In this document: one piece after another, positions 38,227-49,500 of the stretch
Layout: each line of letters begins with the position of its first letter
How positions within the stretch are numbered: position 1 is the stretch's first letter
NCBI GenBank assembly: GCA_019973155.2
Contig: BPQB01000082.1
Location: 1-64,000, forward strand
Direction: 5' to 3'
DNA: 64,000 nucleotides
From: Phanerochaete sordida
Lineage: Eukaryota > Basidiomycota > Agaricomycetes > Polyporales > Phanerochaetaceae
The notes under the pieces: model-generated
The model's input: the letters and a program-made list of their open reading frames with translations, nothing else
Databases searched by the model: none
Told to the model about the DNA's origin: nothing
Program-made: the position numbers and the translations under genes

Positions 38227-39917
38227 ATGCTGGACGACGCCTCTGAGTTGCCAGCCTACTCACCGCCAGAAGACTCATGGAGCGCCCCTCCACCGCCGAC
38301 TCAGCGAGAGCTAGTGACTCACACGTTCCCTCTATCCACGAAACAGGGGAAGCCCTGGGCCGAACTCGTAGTCTTGAGCAAGGCACCTACCTCGAAATCG
38401 CTTCCCCGCTTGATCGAAGGCGAACGAGTCTCTGGCTGGGTAAACATTGATCTACCAGAAGAAATGCCGATGAAGTCCGTGACTGTGGAGGTAAGTGACT
38501 TCTCACGATTGCCTTGGGTCGCTCTCACCATCTTTTCAGGTGATGGGCGAATTGATAAGTGACGCAAATGCTAGGTACATCTTCGCCGAGGATGGTCGAG
38601 TGCTCTGGGCTGCTGCACCAGCGCAAAGCGAGGGACGGTCCCGGGCTCCGAGCTCCTTGTTCAACCGAGGAAAGTCGAGCCTCAAAGGATGCCATAAATG
38701 GCCGTTTACATTGGAGTTGCCCCGGACTGTCGTCCTTCCGGATGGCAAGGGCCCTGCCAGAATGTTCACTCTTCCCTGCTCATTTTCCACACGATATGTC
38801 AATGTGACTATTCTTTATCGCGTAGTGGTGACCATCGATCATGGCTCGGTGCTAAAGGCGGACCGCATGTGAGTACTACATTTGTGCGTTAGATACGCTA
38901 TGCTCATTGTCCTTGTAGCATCGGCACAAATTGCTCATATACTGCCAAGACTCAGCCGGGCCCGCCTTCCATAGCCAGGCAGCTAGCCTATCAAGAACAC
39001 TCACCACTTGTAGGGCCTGATGGCGATCCGGACGGCTGGCATACTCTCGCTCCCATCATAGTTCGTGGCACAGCCTTCAATACGCGAAAGGTCGAGATAA
39101 ACTACACGGTAAGGGCTTGACAGCGATATTTACCCCGAGTGTGATTAATGAACCGCGCCACAGCTTTCCCTCGCTAACCCGGTACGCTTCAACTATCCTT
39201 CTCTGGCAAAGCTGATGCGAATGCTTCTAGCTCTCATACACCCGAGGGAGCATCGTGCCATTGCATCTGAAAGTCGAATGCCCAGACATGCAGGTGCTCT
39301 TCCTCGTTTGCGCGCCGAACGCGCCCGTGATCCGCCTCATGCGCATGGTCTCGTCGGGATACGATCCGGCCGGCGGCAACTTCAGCAGTGGGCCGAAGGC
39401 GCAACGAAAGATACCGCTCGCGTCCGTGAAGACGATCTCGGACGTGACGCCGCTACGCGCGACAGAGCACGTGCAGCGTGCCAGCTGGTGGTCGCTGCCG
39501 ACGTACGAGGACAGCATGGCGTGCACGAGCCGCGAACTCCAGGGCGAGATTCACCTCCCTGGGAATCTATTCACAACTTCACATCTCGGGCGCTACGATT
39601 TCGTCGTACGTGCTTTCTACTATTTACGGCGGACTACAAACTCATTCTAGTTTGCAGTACGAGGTCGCGATGTATACCCCCGAGGTCGCCGGTTTCACAC
39701 CAAGCTCAAGCGGCAAGTTGCAGACCGTGCCGGTCGATATCTGCGCGATGTACGCGGAAGGGCCGCGCCCAATGGCATACTCGCCGCCGGTATACGATCA
39801 GATTGTTCGTGTATACGAAGAATCGGGGCAGCAGCCGCCGAACATGAGTGGTAAGTTGTTCATGTTCAAGTCGCTTCATGTACTGACCATGTCCCGACAC
39901 CAGGATTCTTACAATAA
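38227..39917 (+). CDS. Alpha-arrestin-like protein, copy 1
   Basis: Predicted arrestin-fold adaptor. Fungal alpha-arrestins recruit Rsp5/Nedd4-type ubiquitin ligases to membrane cargo through PPxY motifs. The start is in a strong context, MLDDASELPAYSPPEDSW. The N-terminal arrestin half has THTFPLSTKQGKPWAELVVL, SGWVNIDLPEEMPMKSVTVEV, GCHKWPFTLELPRTVVLPDGK and VTILYRVVVTIDHG. The C-terminal half has SIARQLAYQE, then the 18-nt microexon LSLANP (39164-39181), LSYTRGSIVPLHLKVEC, SGYDPAGGNF and ELQGEIHLPG. The tail holds DICAMYAEGPRPMAYSPPVYDQI, where PPVY is a PPxY motif at 39784-39795. A final short exon gives GFLQ and stops at 39917. The exact last exon is inferred by analogy with copies 3 and 4. 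Confidence 0.82.
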
Positions 39918-40489
39918 GCTCCGTCACTTCATCGTGTGGCGGAAGTTATTCACTGTCCCTTGGTATCTCCCATGCTGCGTTTGGCGTAGACCCTTGCTCC
40001 CCAGTGGTATTCTTGTCCTTATCATATTGTATTATTCCGAGTTCTATTGCGTACGTTGAGTTCATCTCAGGCTGTCAGCGGCGGGCACAAGGCTATGCGA
40101 CGCCCATGTGGTCTTTCCAGCGCTCATCCGCCCCACTAGGCAAAGTCTGGCGGAATGCTAACTTTGACTGACCCTATCGCAGCAGTTTTCCCGCGGACGT
40201 CGTCGCGCAGTAGTTCGTCCCTCGCGGTGATGGGTACGGGTGTGTAGTTGCCGTTGAACAGGCCTATCGAATCGTTACGGTCTCACATGGGCGGCGCGCC
40301 CAGGACCATGAGCTGAACTTTGGCTAGTAAGGTGGCGCAGTACTCACAAGACCCTCCACGAGCGACGTGCGCTCCGTCGACGAGGATGGAAATGTGTGCA
40401 ACTGGACAGGCTTACTAGATTACAGTCGATATAAGGGCAGCAGGTGCATCTAGGCCGTCTACCGTCCCGCACACCTCGCAAAGTCGGAA
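39918..40489. other. Spacer between arrestin copies 1 and 2
   Basis: 572 bp of presumed 3' UTR and promoter. TATAAGG at 40430-40436 is about 60 bp upstream of the copy 2 start. No gene seen. Confidence 0.45.
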
Positions 40490-41237
40490 ATGAACAACTA
40501 CACTGAGGTTGCGCACCCATCGGCCCCGTCGGCTCCCCACCCCGAGCTCGCGCACGGCGCGCCGACGACGCACTCCTTCCCGCTCGCAGACAAGCATGGG
40601 CGCGTGTGGGCGACGCTGAATCTTACCTGCCTCGAGCGTCCAGAGTTCGGGAGCAAGCACCTCCCGTACGTGCTCGAGGGCGAGAAGCTGACAGGCTCGC
40701 TCGACCTCGACCTAGCAGAGGAGACGCGCATCAAGTCCGTGAAGGTTTCCGTGCGTCGCCCTCCTGGCATTCTGCCGCTTCGTCCACTGACCTTTGCTGT
40801 AGCTCATCGGGGAGCAACCCACGAATCTCGACCTCGAGCCCGAGCAGTTCGTGAAGGTGACGCAGGTGCTCTGGCCCGCGGACGGCTCGGACGGCGCGTC
40901 GAGCCATTCGAGCGTGAGCGACGTTGAGCATCACAAGCTCAAGGGCACGTTCCATTGGCCCTTTGAGCTCGCGTTGCCGGTGACAGCAGAGTTCACTGGC
41001 CACGATGGCAAGAAGGAGACGCGCCCCCTCCCGAGTTCTTCACACGCCGCGGACAAGAAGGTTCACGTTGATTATCGCATCGAGGCGAAGATCCATCATG
41101 GGAGCCTGCTCCATTTCACTGACGACATGTGAGTGTTTCTTGTTAGGTTGAGTCAGTCCTTGCGCCTTTACTCATCTGACCGTTCACTCAGTATCGACTC
41201 AAACATCATCTATTTCGCTGGTACACCACAGGAATAA
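40490..41237 (+). CDS. Alpha-arrestin-like protein, copy 2, short form lacking the C-terminal half
   Basis: Three exons (40490-40750, 40803-41128, 41192-41237), 210 residues. The N-terminal arrestin half is intact: THSFPLADKHGRVWATLNL, LTGSLDLDLAEETRIKSVKVS, QFVKVTQVLWPADG, KLKGTFHWPFELALPVTAEF and VDYRIEAKIHHGSLLHF. Where copies 1, 3 and 4 continue into ARQLAYE, this copy reads IDSNIIYFAGTPQE and stops. It therefore lacks the C-terminal arrestin half, the microexon and the PPxY motif. Splice sites are good and no internal stop breaks the remaining frame, so it is either a functional short form or a truncated copy still under little decay. No remnant of the missing half was recognised in the following 1.2 kb. 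Confidence 0.72.
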
Positions 41238-42495
41238 TCGTGGAGCGACGACTGAGCACCTGACAAGGGCAGCTGTTTTTTATATGTCTAGTCAAATATA
41301 CGTCTCTACTGTGCCCTCGCCTTCTGAGATCTTTGAAATTGATAGCTTCATGGGCTCACAGAAAAATAAATTCGAAAGAGGCGGGCTCTCCGTCGCATGC
41401 GTCAAAGTTGATTTTTATTCGCGGCCTCGCGGCTCTGACTCGTATAGATGGCCTCCTTGCATTAAAATCCGGAGGCCAGCTCACATGTCCTATAGAATCC
41501 AACACTTGCCGTGGCAGCACTGGATGCCTTCCCGTAGCGAAATCTAGTCGTCACAAACGCTCTAGATATAGATCGGAGGCGGAATTTTGACGTCTAGCTG
41601 TCAGCTTGGGCGGTTGGCAACGTTTAGGCGGCCATCGCAAAAGCCTCATAGATGGCAGCTACTGCGTCGAGAACATACCAAAAAGCGCTGCGCGTATCCG
41701 GGTCGCACATGGCCACCTCCGTCGGGGCACAGCAGGCTCAAGCTCCCTTGCGAGAGGGCTACCGAGCTCCTTCACAGCGTATGCTACTACCCAGCACCGA
41801 CAGAGTGGTATTGGCACCCCGACGACATGCCGGGCAGATTGACAGGGCTTGTGGCTGAAATTTAGTCTGCAAGCCGCTACAGATTCCTACGGGAAGGCAT
41901 CCAGTCACTGCTGATGCTTTTGGCAGACCTTTGGTCGCTGTACTGAAGGTTGACAATCCAATGAGAAATTCAGGTGACTGACCCTCGCATACCAGGCGGT
42001 TTCCGCAGCGGAATATAGATGTCTTGAATAGAAAACGCATAGATTATGGGCCCATCACCAACTTATTCCTAGTGTCTTGAGAGCTTGTGTGTATGTTCAT
42101 CTTTGTCTAACGTGTACAGATCATTATCGTGACAGCACAGATGAAAACCTGTCAAGCCTCGTCACATCAGCCCCGAAGTCAACAGGAGCGCCGCAATGGT
42201 CCAATGCTCGTCCGATGAGGGTGAGCACTGGCACCCAGTCATGGCGTATGGCCTGTAGAATCCGTCCGAAGGACAGTTCAGGGTCATACCATATCGTCTG
42301 GTAGGTACGAACAATACTTCTCTGATCATGCATTACTAACAGCCTGGGAACTACTCATTCAAGTGCGAGGATATCAGGCTGCCTACGCGGAACTAGACTT
42401 CATAGGGTAATTTCAAACGAAGCACTTGATGCCTTGAACTCAATGTTCCCTGAGGTTCATAAATAACACTGGGTTGACCCACGACCCCAGCCACG
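41238..42495. other. Spacer between arrestin copies 2 and 3
   Basis: 1.26 kb in which I could support no gene. I looked for the missing C-terminal half of copy 2 (SYTRG, GYD, PPxY blocks) and did not find it. CATAAATA near 42459 is a TATA-like element for copy 3. Confidence 0.45.
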
Positions 42496-44126
42496 ATGGC
42501 AGCCCACAGCGATCCCACTCCCTTTCACACCGGGTCCGTAGTCCTCGCTTTTCCGCTGACGCACAAAGATGGCAAGCCATGGGCGACTCTGCACGTGCAG
42601 AGCAGTGCTCCCCCGGTCGACTCACTGCCCCACATCGTTCAAGGTGATTTACTGCGAGGCTCCTTGAGCCTCGATCTTCCTGAGGAGACCCAGATCAAGT
42701 CCATTGGTGTCAGCGTGAGTTGCAGGATCGTATACGGCAGTTCGTGATATTGAAGAAATTTCTACAGATTACAGGGAATTTAGCGGCAAATGCGAACACC
42801 AACCCCCAATTTCTATGCGTTTCGCGCGCGTTGTGGCCTCCGGAAGAAGGCGACCAAATTCCTGCGAGTGCACCTGAATCGCGTCACGGAAAGCTGAAAG
42901 GCAAGATCGACTGGCCATTCTCCCTCGAGCTGCCGCAGACGGTTGAACTTCCGGATAACGATCCAAAGGGAAAGACGTCTACGTTCCCTCTTCCCAGCTC
43001 CATCGCTAGCCCATGGACCCCCGTCAATATCAGCTACACCCTTGCTGTGACGATAAAGCACGGTTTTTTCCTCCACTCTGACCATGTGTACGTATTTTCC
43101 ATCATACAGGACTTCGTGAATTTCCTGTTAAATTGTCGCAGCCTCAGCACCAAGGTTGTCTACACAACAAAGACCCAGCCAGAGCCACCGTCTGCTGCAC
43201 TACAGATTGCATACGAAGAAGGAACTCTGCCTTTGGGTCCAGACCGAGATTCGTCTGGATGGCAAGTGGGAGCACCGGTCACCTTTCGCGGGAAGGGAGC
43301 TAACGGCCACGCTGTTGAGGTCACTTATACGGTGAGTAGACGTGTACCTGAAGCCATTGAATGCTAACAGCCGAAAAATCAAAGCTTGCACTTGCCAAAC
43401 CCGTACGTTCTTGACCGTCGTGCCTCGACGATATCTCACCTTTGCCAGCTCGCGTACACTCGCGGCGGAGTTATCCCGCTGCATCTGACGATCGCATGCT
43501 CCGATTCTCACCTACTCGGCGCTCTCTCGTCTCCGGGGTCGCCCAACGTTTCACTGCAACGCAGCTGCAGATCCGGCTACGACATCGCATTAGTCGCAGG
43601 CAATTTCCCCGTGAGCTCCGCAGGCGATCACTGTCCGCTCGCGTCGGTCAAGCGCACGTCGCTCGATCGCGCGACGCAGCTGCAAGTGCAGAAGGCGGTC
43701 TGGGCTCCCGGCCCTTCTGATAACGCATCCAAGCATCAATTATCAGGCGAGATACACATTGCAGGACACCTGGATCCCACGACCCGTCTTGGTTTCTTCA
43801 GCGACACTGTGAGTGGTGTGTATCCGATTTGTACGGCAGCTCTCTGATATCACTCGGCAGTACGCTGTCGTTCTCTCCCCGCCTGATATTCCGAGATTCG
43901 TCCCGAGCAAGGATGCCGAGGAACATGCTTACCCAGTCGAGATTTGCACGATGTATGCACCGGGACCCCGTCCGGCGCCCGTCTTACCTCCTACCTACGA
44001 CGAGATCAAGCATCTCAATGAGCATCCAGTGGGTCCACAGACTGCTGCTTGGGGTGAGCATCCGCCTGGATATAATCAGTCGTAACATCCCATGACTGAT
44101 GCATTTGATTAGCCAATTTTTACTAG
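42496..44126 (+). CDS. Alpha-arrestin-like protein, copy 3
   Basis: Same architecture as copy 1. The start opens MAAHSDPTPFHTGSVVLAFPLTHKDGKPWATL. The N-terminal half continues LRGSLSLDLPEETQIKSIGVSV, HGKLKGKIDWPFSLELPQTVELP and VNISYTLAVTIKHGFF. The second half begins VVYTTKTQPEPPSAALQIAYEEG, passes through the 18-nt microexon LALAKP (43385-43402) into LAYTRGGVIPLHLTIAC, then SGYDIALVAGNF and KHQLSGEIHIAGHL. The tail EICTMYAPGPRPAPVLPPTYDEIKHL has the PPxY motif PPTY at 43987-43998. A last mini-exon after an intron ending GATTAG supplies ANFY, with the stop at 44124-44126. Likely role: adaptor linking cargo to a WW-domain ubiquitin ligase (inferred). Confidence 0.83.
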
Positions 44127-44593
44127 ACGTGAATAGCGATTATCTGCAGCAAATGTCTGGCACTATACTATGTACATGTATACGTGCGATCCCGAGCGAC
44201 TCCCCGAGGTTTCCAATACTACGGAACTGCGTATTCTATCTGCGGAGGACATATGTAACCTTGATAGGTCCTACCGGAGCTAAGGGTAGTACCCATGATC
44301 ACTGATAACAGGTGATACTAGCTCTTGTGGGCTCTGCGCAATGGGGGAGGCCATCTTTCAGTTGCATCTGAGCTTCTGTCCAGAGCGCGAACGTTCAACT
44401 GAGCACGGCGCTTTGGGGAGGCACGTGTAATTCGGAAGCATGCGAGCAATAACTGATCCCACACCGGGAGCAATGGTCGTGGGTGCCTGTGGCCCTGCCC
44501 TTGTATAACAAATTCCGGATGTCCGCAGCGTAGCACCAAGCGCAGCTGCGCCCTGGATGAGTTCGATAGATAAAGGATGCCTGTGTATCCTTC
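44127..44593. other. Spacer between arrestin copies 3 and 4
   Basis: 467 bp without a supported gene. GATAAAGG near 44568 is a TATA-like element about 25 bp before the copy 4 start. Confidence 0.45.
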
Positions 44594-46259
44594 ATGGGGC
44601 ATAACCCGACCATGGATTTGAAGACGGAGGACCTCCATACCTCAGAGGCGGACTTCGTTTTTGGAGGCGAGGCGGAGGCTCCGCCAGGCTATCCCGAGTC
44701 CGCCGTCTTGTCCTTCCCGCTGAAGCACAAGGACGGGAAGACGTGGGCCGCGCTCCGCGTACGCAGTGGGGTGACTGCTGCGACGAGCCTGCCGCACGTG
44801 GCGCAGGGGCAGCCCATACAAGGCTCTCTGGACCTCGACCTCGCCGAAGAGACATCAATCAAGTCTCTCACTGTCAGCGTGAGTGCTCGTCATATCCGCA
44901 TCACCGCACTGCCCAACGTTGTCACAGATTGTAGGCGAGCTATGGAGCAATGCCAACACTCGCTACGAGTTCGTGCGCGATGCCTGCACGCTGTGGACGG
45001 AAGGGGAACCTCTTCCAGCCGGCGCCGAGCAGCCACATCGCGGCAAGCTCAAAGGGGCCTTCAGCATCCCGTTCTCTATGGAGCTCCCACCGACGGTCGA
45101 TGTCCCCGACGAGAGAGGAAAGATGACAACGTGGTCTCTTCCCAGCTCGCTCTTCACCTCTTGGACCATTGCGAATATCGCATACACCCTACAGGCTACC
45201 ATCAAGCATGGCACTATTCTTCATCCCAATCATAAGTAAGGTCTCCATGAACCCAATTTGAATCCTGCTAACGACAAACTGCAGCGTCAGCACAAGAGTG
45301 ATATACCACGCGACGGCTCGCCCCGATCCTCCCTCACCTGCGAGGCAACTTGCATACGAGCAGGGAACGCCGATCCCAAGCCCCGACAGCGATCCAGAAG
45401 GGTGGCACCTAGCGATTCCTGTCACATTTGAAGGCAAAAACCCTGCCGGTCAACAGGTACAAGCAACGTACAGCGTACGTACAGTTACTCACCAGTGTGC
45501 AAACTGCTTGCTGACCCTTCCAGCAGCTCGCTATGGCCAAGCCGGTACGTAGTAACGTCTGAAACGCGGCCTCCAATTGAAGCCTTGCCCAGCTATCATA
45601 CACCCGCGGCAGTGTAATCCCCTTACACCTCACCGTCTCCTGCACGGACGAACAGATGTTACAAACGCTCTCGTCACCTGAGGCAGTAAACGTATACCTC
45701 TTTCGCACTTGCAAATCGGGATACGATGTAATCGGCGGAGATTTCCCCGCTGGGTTCGGCTCGCACCTGCCCTTGGCGCAAGTGCCACCCACGAGGCAAC
45801 GTCGCTACGTCAACCAGCAGGTGCAGAAGCCGGTGTGGTGGGCTGCGCCGTCCGTGTCCGAGGACGCGACGAAGTGCGCCCTTGAGGGCGAAATCCACCT
45901 TTCGCCCCGACTGGATCTTTCGATGCGTCTGGGCATGTTCGAATTCACAGTAAGTGAACCAGTCGGCCTCGGGCTATGGCGACGACCCGCTGAAAACTCA
46001 CGTAGTATGTCCTCGTGCTGGACACGCCCAAAGTGCCTGGCTTCCCTCTCGGAAAGCTCACCCAAGCGCAGGCTACTCCAGTCGAGATCTGCGCCATGTA
46101 CGCCGAAGGACCGCGCCCGGTGGCACACATGCCTCCCACGTACGACGAGATCAAGCACATGAACGATCGTCCCGTCGGTCTGGTGGCTACCTGGGGTGAG
46201 AACTTTGTCTCTTGAATGGCATCTGAGGGCTGAATATCACTTTAGCCAATTTCGGCTGA
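44594..46259 (+). CDS. Alpha-arrestin-like protein, copy 4
   Basis: Same architecture as copies 1 and 3. Two candidate starts, ATG at 44594 or 44612. The N-terminal half contains SAVLSFPLKHKDGKTWAALRV, QGSLDLDLAEETSIKSLTVS, IVGELWSNANTRYEF, KLKGAFSIPFSMELPPTVDVP and IAYTLQATIKHG. The second half has VIYHATARPDPPSPARQLAYEQG, VTFEGKNPAGQQVQATYS, the 18-nt microexon LAMAKP (45527-45544), LSYTRGSVIPLHLTVSC, SGYDVIGGDF and CALEGEIHLSP. The tail EICAMYAEGPRPVAHMPPTYDEIKHM contains the PPxY motif PPTY at 46132-46143. The final mini-exon gives ANFG, stop at 46257-46259. It is closest to copy 3 in its tail. Confidence 0.83.
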
Positions 46260-46509
46260 TGTCAGAGAGCAATGTCCGAAGGAAATATCGGTGCGCTGCC
46301 AGAGCCGTCGTTAGAATATTCTTGGTCGATATCAACGAGCGAACGCACCATTTATTGCGTACTGTACCTGTACAAAACTGAGTCCAATGCGAATTCTTCT
46401 TCATCCTGATTCAGTCCTACTCAATCTCGGCTTGGAGGAAACGTCCACTCTCGTCACCATGCTCATAACCGCGGAACTCGCTGGCAATAGTCATAATATA
46501 ATCAGCTAA

Positions 46510-49500
46510 TCAAGAACTAGGTTGAGCTTCAGCCATTTCCTTAAGTCTATTCAAGACGCTTTCTCCAGGAAGAGCTGTCTCGCTGAGAGCGAGATCAACC
46601 AGCTGAAGTGCCTTTCTGGCCCTGCGATGAATGTGAGCATTTGTCTTGATAAAGACTGGGTTGGCACTTACGCATTCCTTCTACCCTTCTCGCGCACTTC
46701 CTTCTCCATCTGGTCCCTCTTCAGAGCGGCACATCGAAGGATAGGCTCGTCGAGACCGGCGAGCCGCGCGCACTCAACTCCGAAGCTGCTCTGGGTGATG
46801 CCGTCGGAGAGCTTGTATAGGAATGTGACTTCGCGTGTGCCATCGAGACGGGTGTCCTCCGCGTATGCCATGTGCATGTTCTGCACCTCCTTTGGGTATC
46901 TGCGCTCGAGTTCCAGTGCCACCGTAGGATAATGTGTGATGAACAAGGTCTTGCATCCCTTCACGGTGATCAAGTGTTCGAGGACAGCGTGAGCAATGGC
47001 CATCTGCGAACGATCAGCACTTCAACTAGGTCAGAAATGAAGAACCCGTACCCCGTCGAACGTGCTTGTCCCACGTCCAAGCTCGTCAAGGACGACCAGG
47101 CTGCGGGGTGTGGCTAGCTGGAGAATGGAGCTCGTCTCTTGTAGCTCCACCATAAATGTGCTGCGACCGCGAGCAATATCGTCGGATGCTACGATACCAA
47201 AGTCAGCTATAACGCTTTGCCATAGACAAGCCACACCCACCTCCCATCCGAATCAGTATTCCGTCAAGCGCACTCATGCGCATGCGCGCCGCAGGCACAT
47301 AGCTCCCGATCTGTGCCATGATCGCACATAGCGCGACGGTCCGCACGACGCTACTCTTCCCGCCCATGTTGGGGCCGGTGATGATCTTGTGCCGGCGGTC
47401 GCCCATGTCGACGCTGTTCGGCATGACGGGGTCGTCGCGCAGCTTCTCGATCATCGGGTGCCGGCCATCCTCGACGACGAGTGTATCCGCGCCCTCCACG
47501 AACTCGGGGCGAACGTACCCCTCCTGGACGCCGACGACCGCAAGGCTGCACAAGCAGTCGAAGACGGCGAGGCGCTGGACGGCGTCGCGCAGCACGGCAT
47601 AGTGGCTATCGGAGATGTCGGCCAGCAGGCTTCGATAGGCGGCGTTTGCGGCCAGTGCAAGAGCCTCCAGGGCTTGTGCGCGCTGTCGTAGAAGGTTCAC
47701 CATCTTCGGTGTTCGGAGACGTTTGAGAGTCTTTGTCGCAGAGACCACCATCCAGTCCGCCGGAAGGTCGCGCCACTCAGCCTTCTTGATCTCAAACAGA
47801 TACTGTGTCGCAGATCAGTAAAGCTTGGGATGTGGTGTAGGGCTGAATGATACCTCTTCGCCGGCTACTGTAGTGTACTGCAAGGCGGGGCGACGCATCT
47901 GCTTCCGAACTGTTACTGTGAGTCGGAGCCTCGAAGTCAGAATCATGGGACATACCATTCCGTAGCTCCTCCATGAGCTCGCTCTCTAGCACCCCGACGG
48001 TCTTGAAGGGCAAAATAAGCAAGTAATTCGCGGAGACACGAACGAGAACCACGTACGACCGACAATCCGTCTACCTCCGGTGCGCTGCTCTCCACGTCCA
48101 CCCACATCTTCTCCTTCCGTCCCTCCTTCAGCATAGATAGATGGACCTTCTCTAGAATCCCTTCTACCGGCACCTTCACCCGCGGCAGAGCATTGATGAT
48201 ACCATTCAATATCCCCGAGTTGAACGCAGGTGAGTTCTCGGGCGTCTTGTCAAGGGCAGTGCCGACGCGACGAAACGCAGGGAGAAGCATCGCTAGTTCC
48301 TGTGGCGTGCACTTGCCATATTGTATCCGAGACAGGCCGCGGGCAAGGTCTGGGAGACCGCGAAGAAGTTGGCGAAGGACGGTCAGCCGAGGCGAATGAG
48401 TCGAGAGGATCTCTTCGACTGCGTCTATACGCGCCTCTAGCGCACTGAAGAGACGATTCTCGTTAGCTGCGCGTCGTCTCTGATATAGATCAGAACTAAC
48501 GTCTTATCTGTGAGCGGCCTGCCAACCCACTCGCGGAGCATCCGCCCACCGAACTTCGTCGTCGTATGGTCGAGCACCCAGAGAAGAGAGCCTCTCTTCG
48601 TGAAGTCCGTCTCGTTTCGATAGATCTCGCTAATCGGCATATGATCAGGTCTTGATATGTCACGTCAGAGAGACAAACTCACAGATTTGTGAGAGTGTTT
48701 CCGTTCAGCAGCATATGCGTCCTCTCAGCAAAGCGCGCGAAGAAGTGCGTTTCGAGAAGGGCATCGGCCACATCGAAACTACTCAGGTATTTCACCAGAT
48801 GGGCCAGTGCTACGACGACGCCTTTGGGGAAGGCCGTGACCGCAGCTGTTAGTTCGCCTATACTTGTTGATGAGCAAGCCTGCCTGATACCACAATATGC
48901 AGCGTACCAGATTTGAAGCTATCGCTGGCCCTGGCATTCGATCTACGAGTCTTGTCTGCGTAAAACTCAGTGACGAATGTAAAGGCATCGGAGTTGTTCA
49001 TGGTAGCGCCAAAGCGTTCTAGACGAGGAGTGAACTCGTTGTGACCGTGTCTACGACACAGTGGTGTCAGCTCAAAATGCCCCGGTGAGTGTCGAGGAGG
49101 CGTACATCACAAAGTGGGAGAGTACTTTCTCAGTAGACCTACTCAGGCCTTCCTCAGGCAGCAGTAGCTCTGCAGGTGACAGATGGACAAGTCGTGTCTA
49201 CACATTATTTGTGAACACGATTTTTAAGCGCAGTCCACAAAGACTTTACATACCTCAAGTTCTGTGCGCATGGCATTGTCTGAAGTTGGAAAAGGATCGT
49301 TAGTATCCCATCTTCGATGCGCAGAAGCTAGTCTCTTACCTTCAAACTGATCCCATACAACATCGCCAGTGCTCGCACACACGCTCACCATGCTGACGTT
49401 CACCTTTTCCGCGTCACGACCGACCGGGTTCTCTACGACGCACAGCAGAGGTGGCACCCGTCCACCCGAGGACAAGGTGTCCGGCGAGTCCAGCGAATCG

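Larger units (their letters stand above)
38227..46259 (+). repeat. Tandem array of four alpha-arrestin-like genes
   Basis: Four head-to-tail paralogues (38227-39917, 40490-41237, 42496-44126, 44594-46259) with the same exon layout. They share an N-terminal block (THxFPLxxKxGxxWAxL), a second exon with KLKGxxxWPFxLELPxTVxLP and, in copies 1, 3 and 4, an 18-nt microexon and a C-terminal PPxYD motif. Copy 2 stops after the first half. Divergence among copies is substantial, so the duplications are not recent. Confidence 0.8.
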
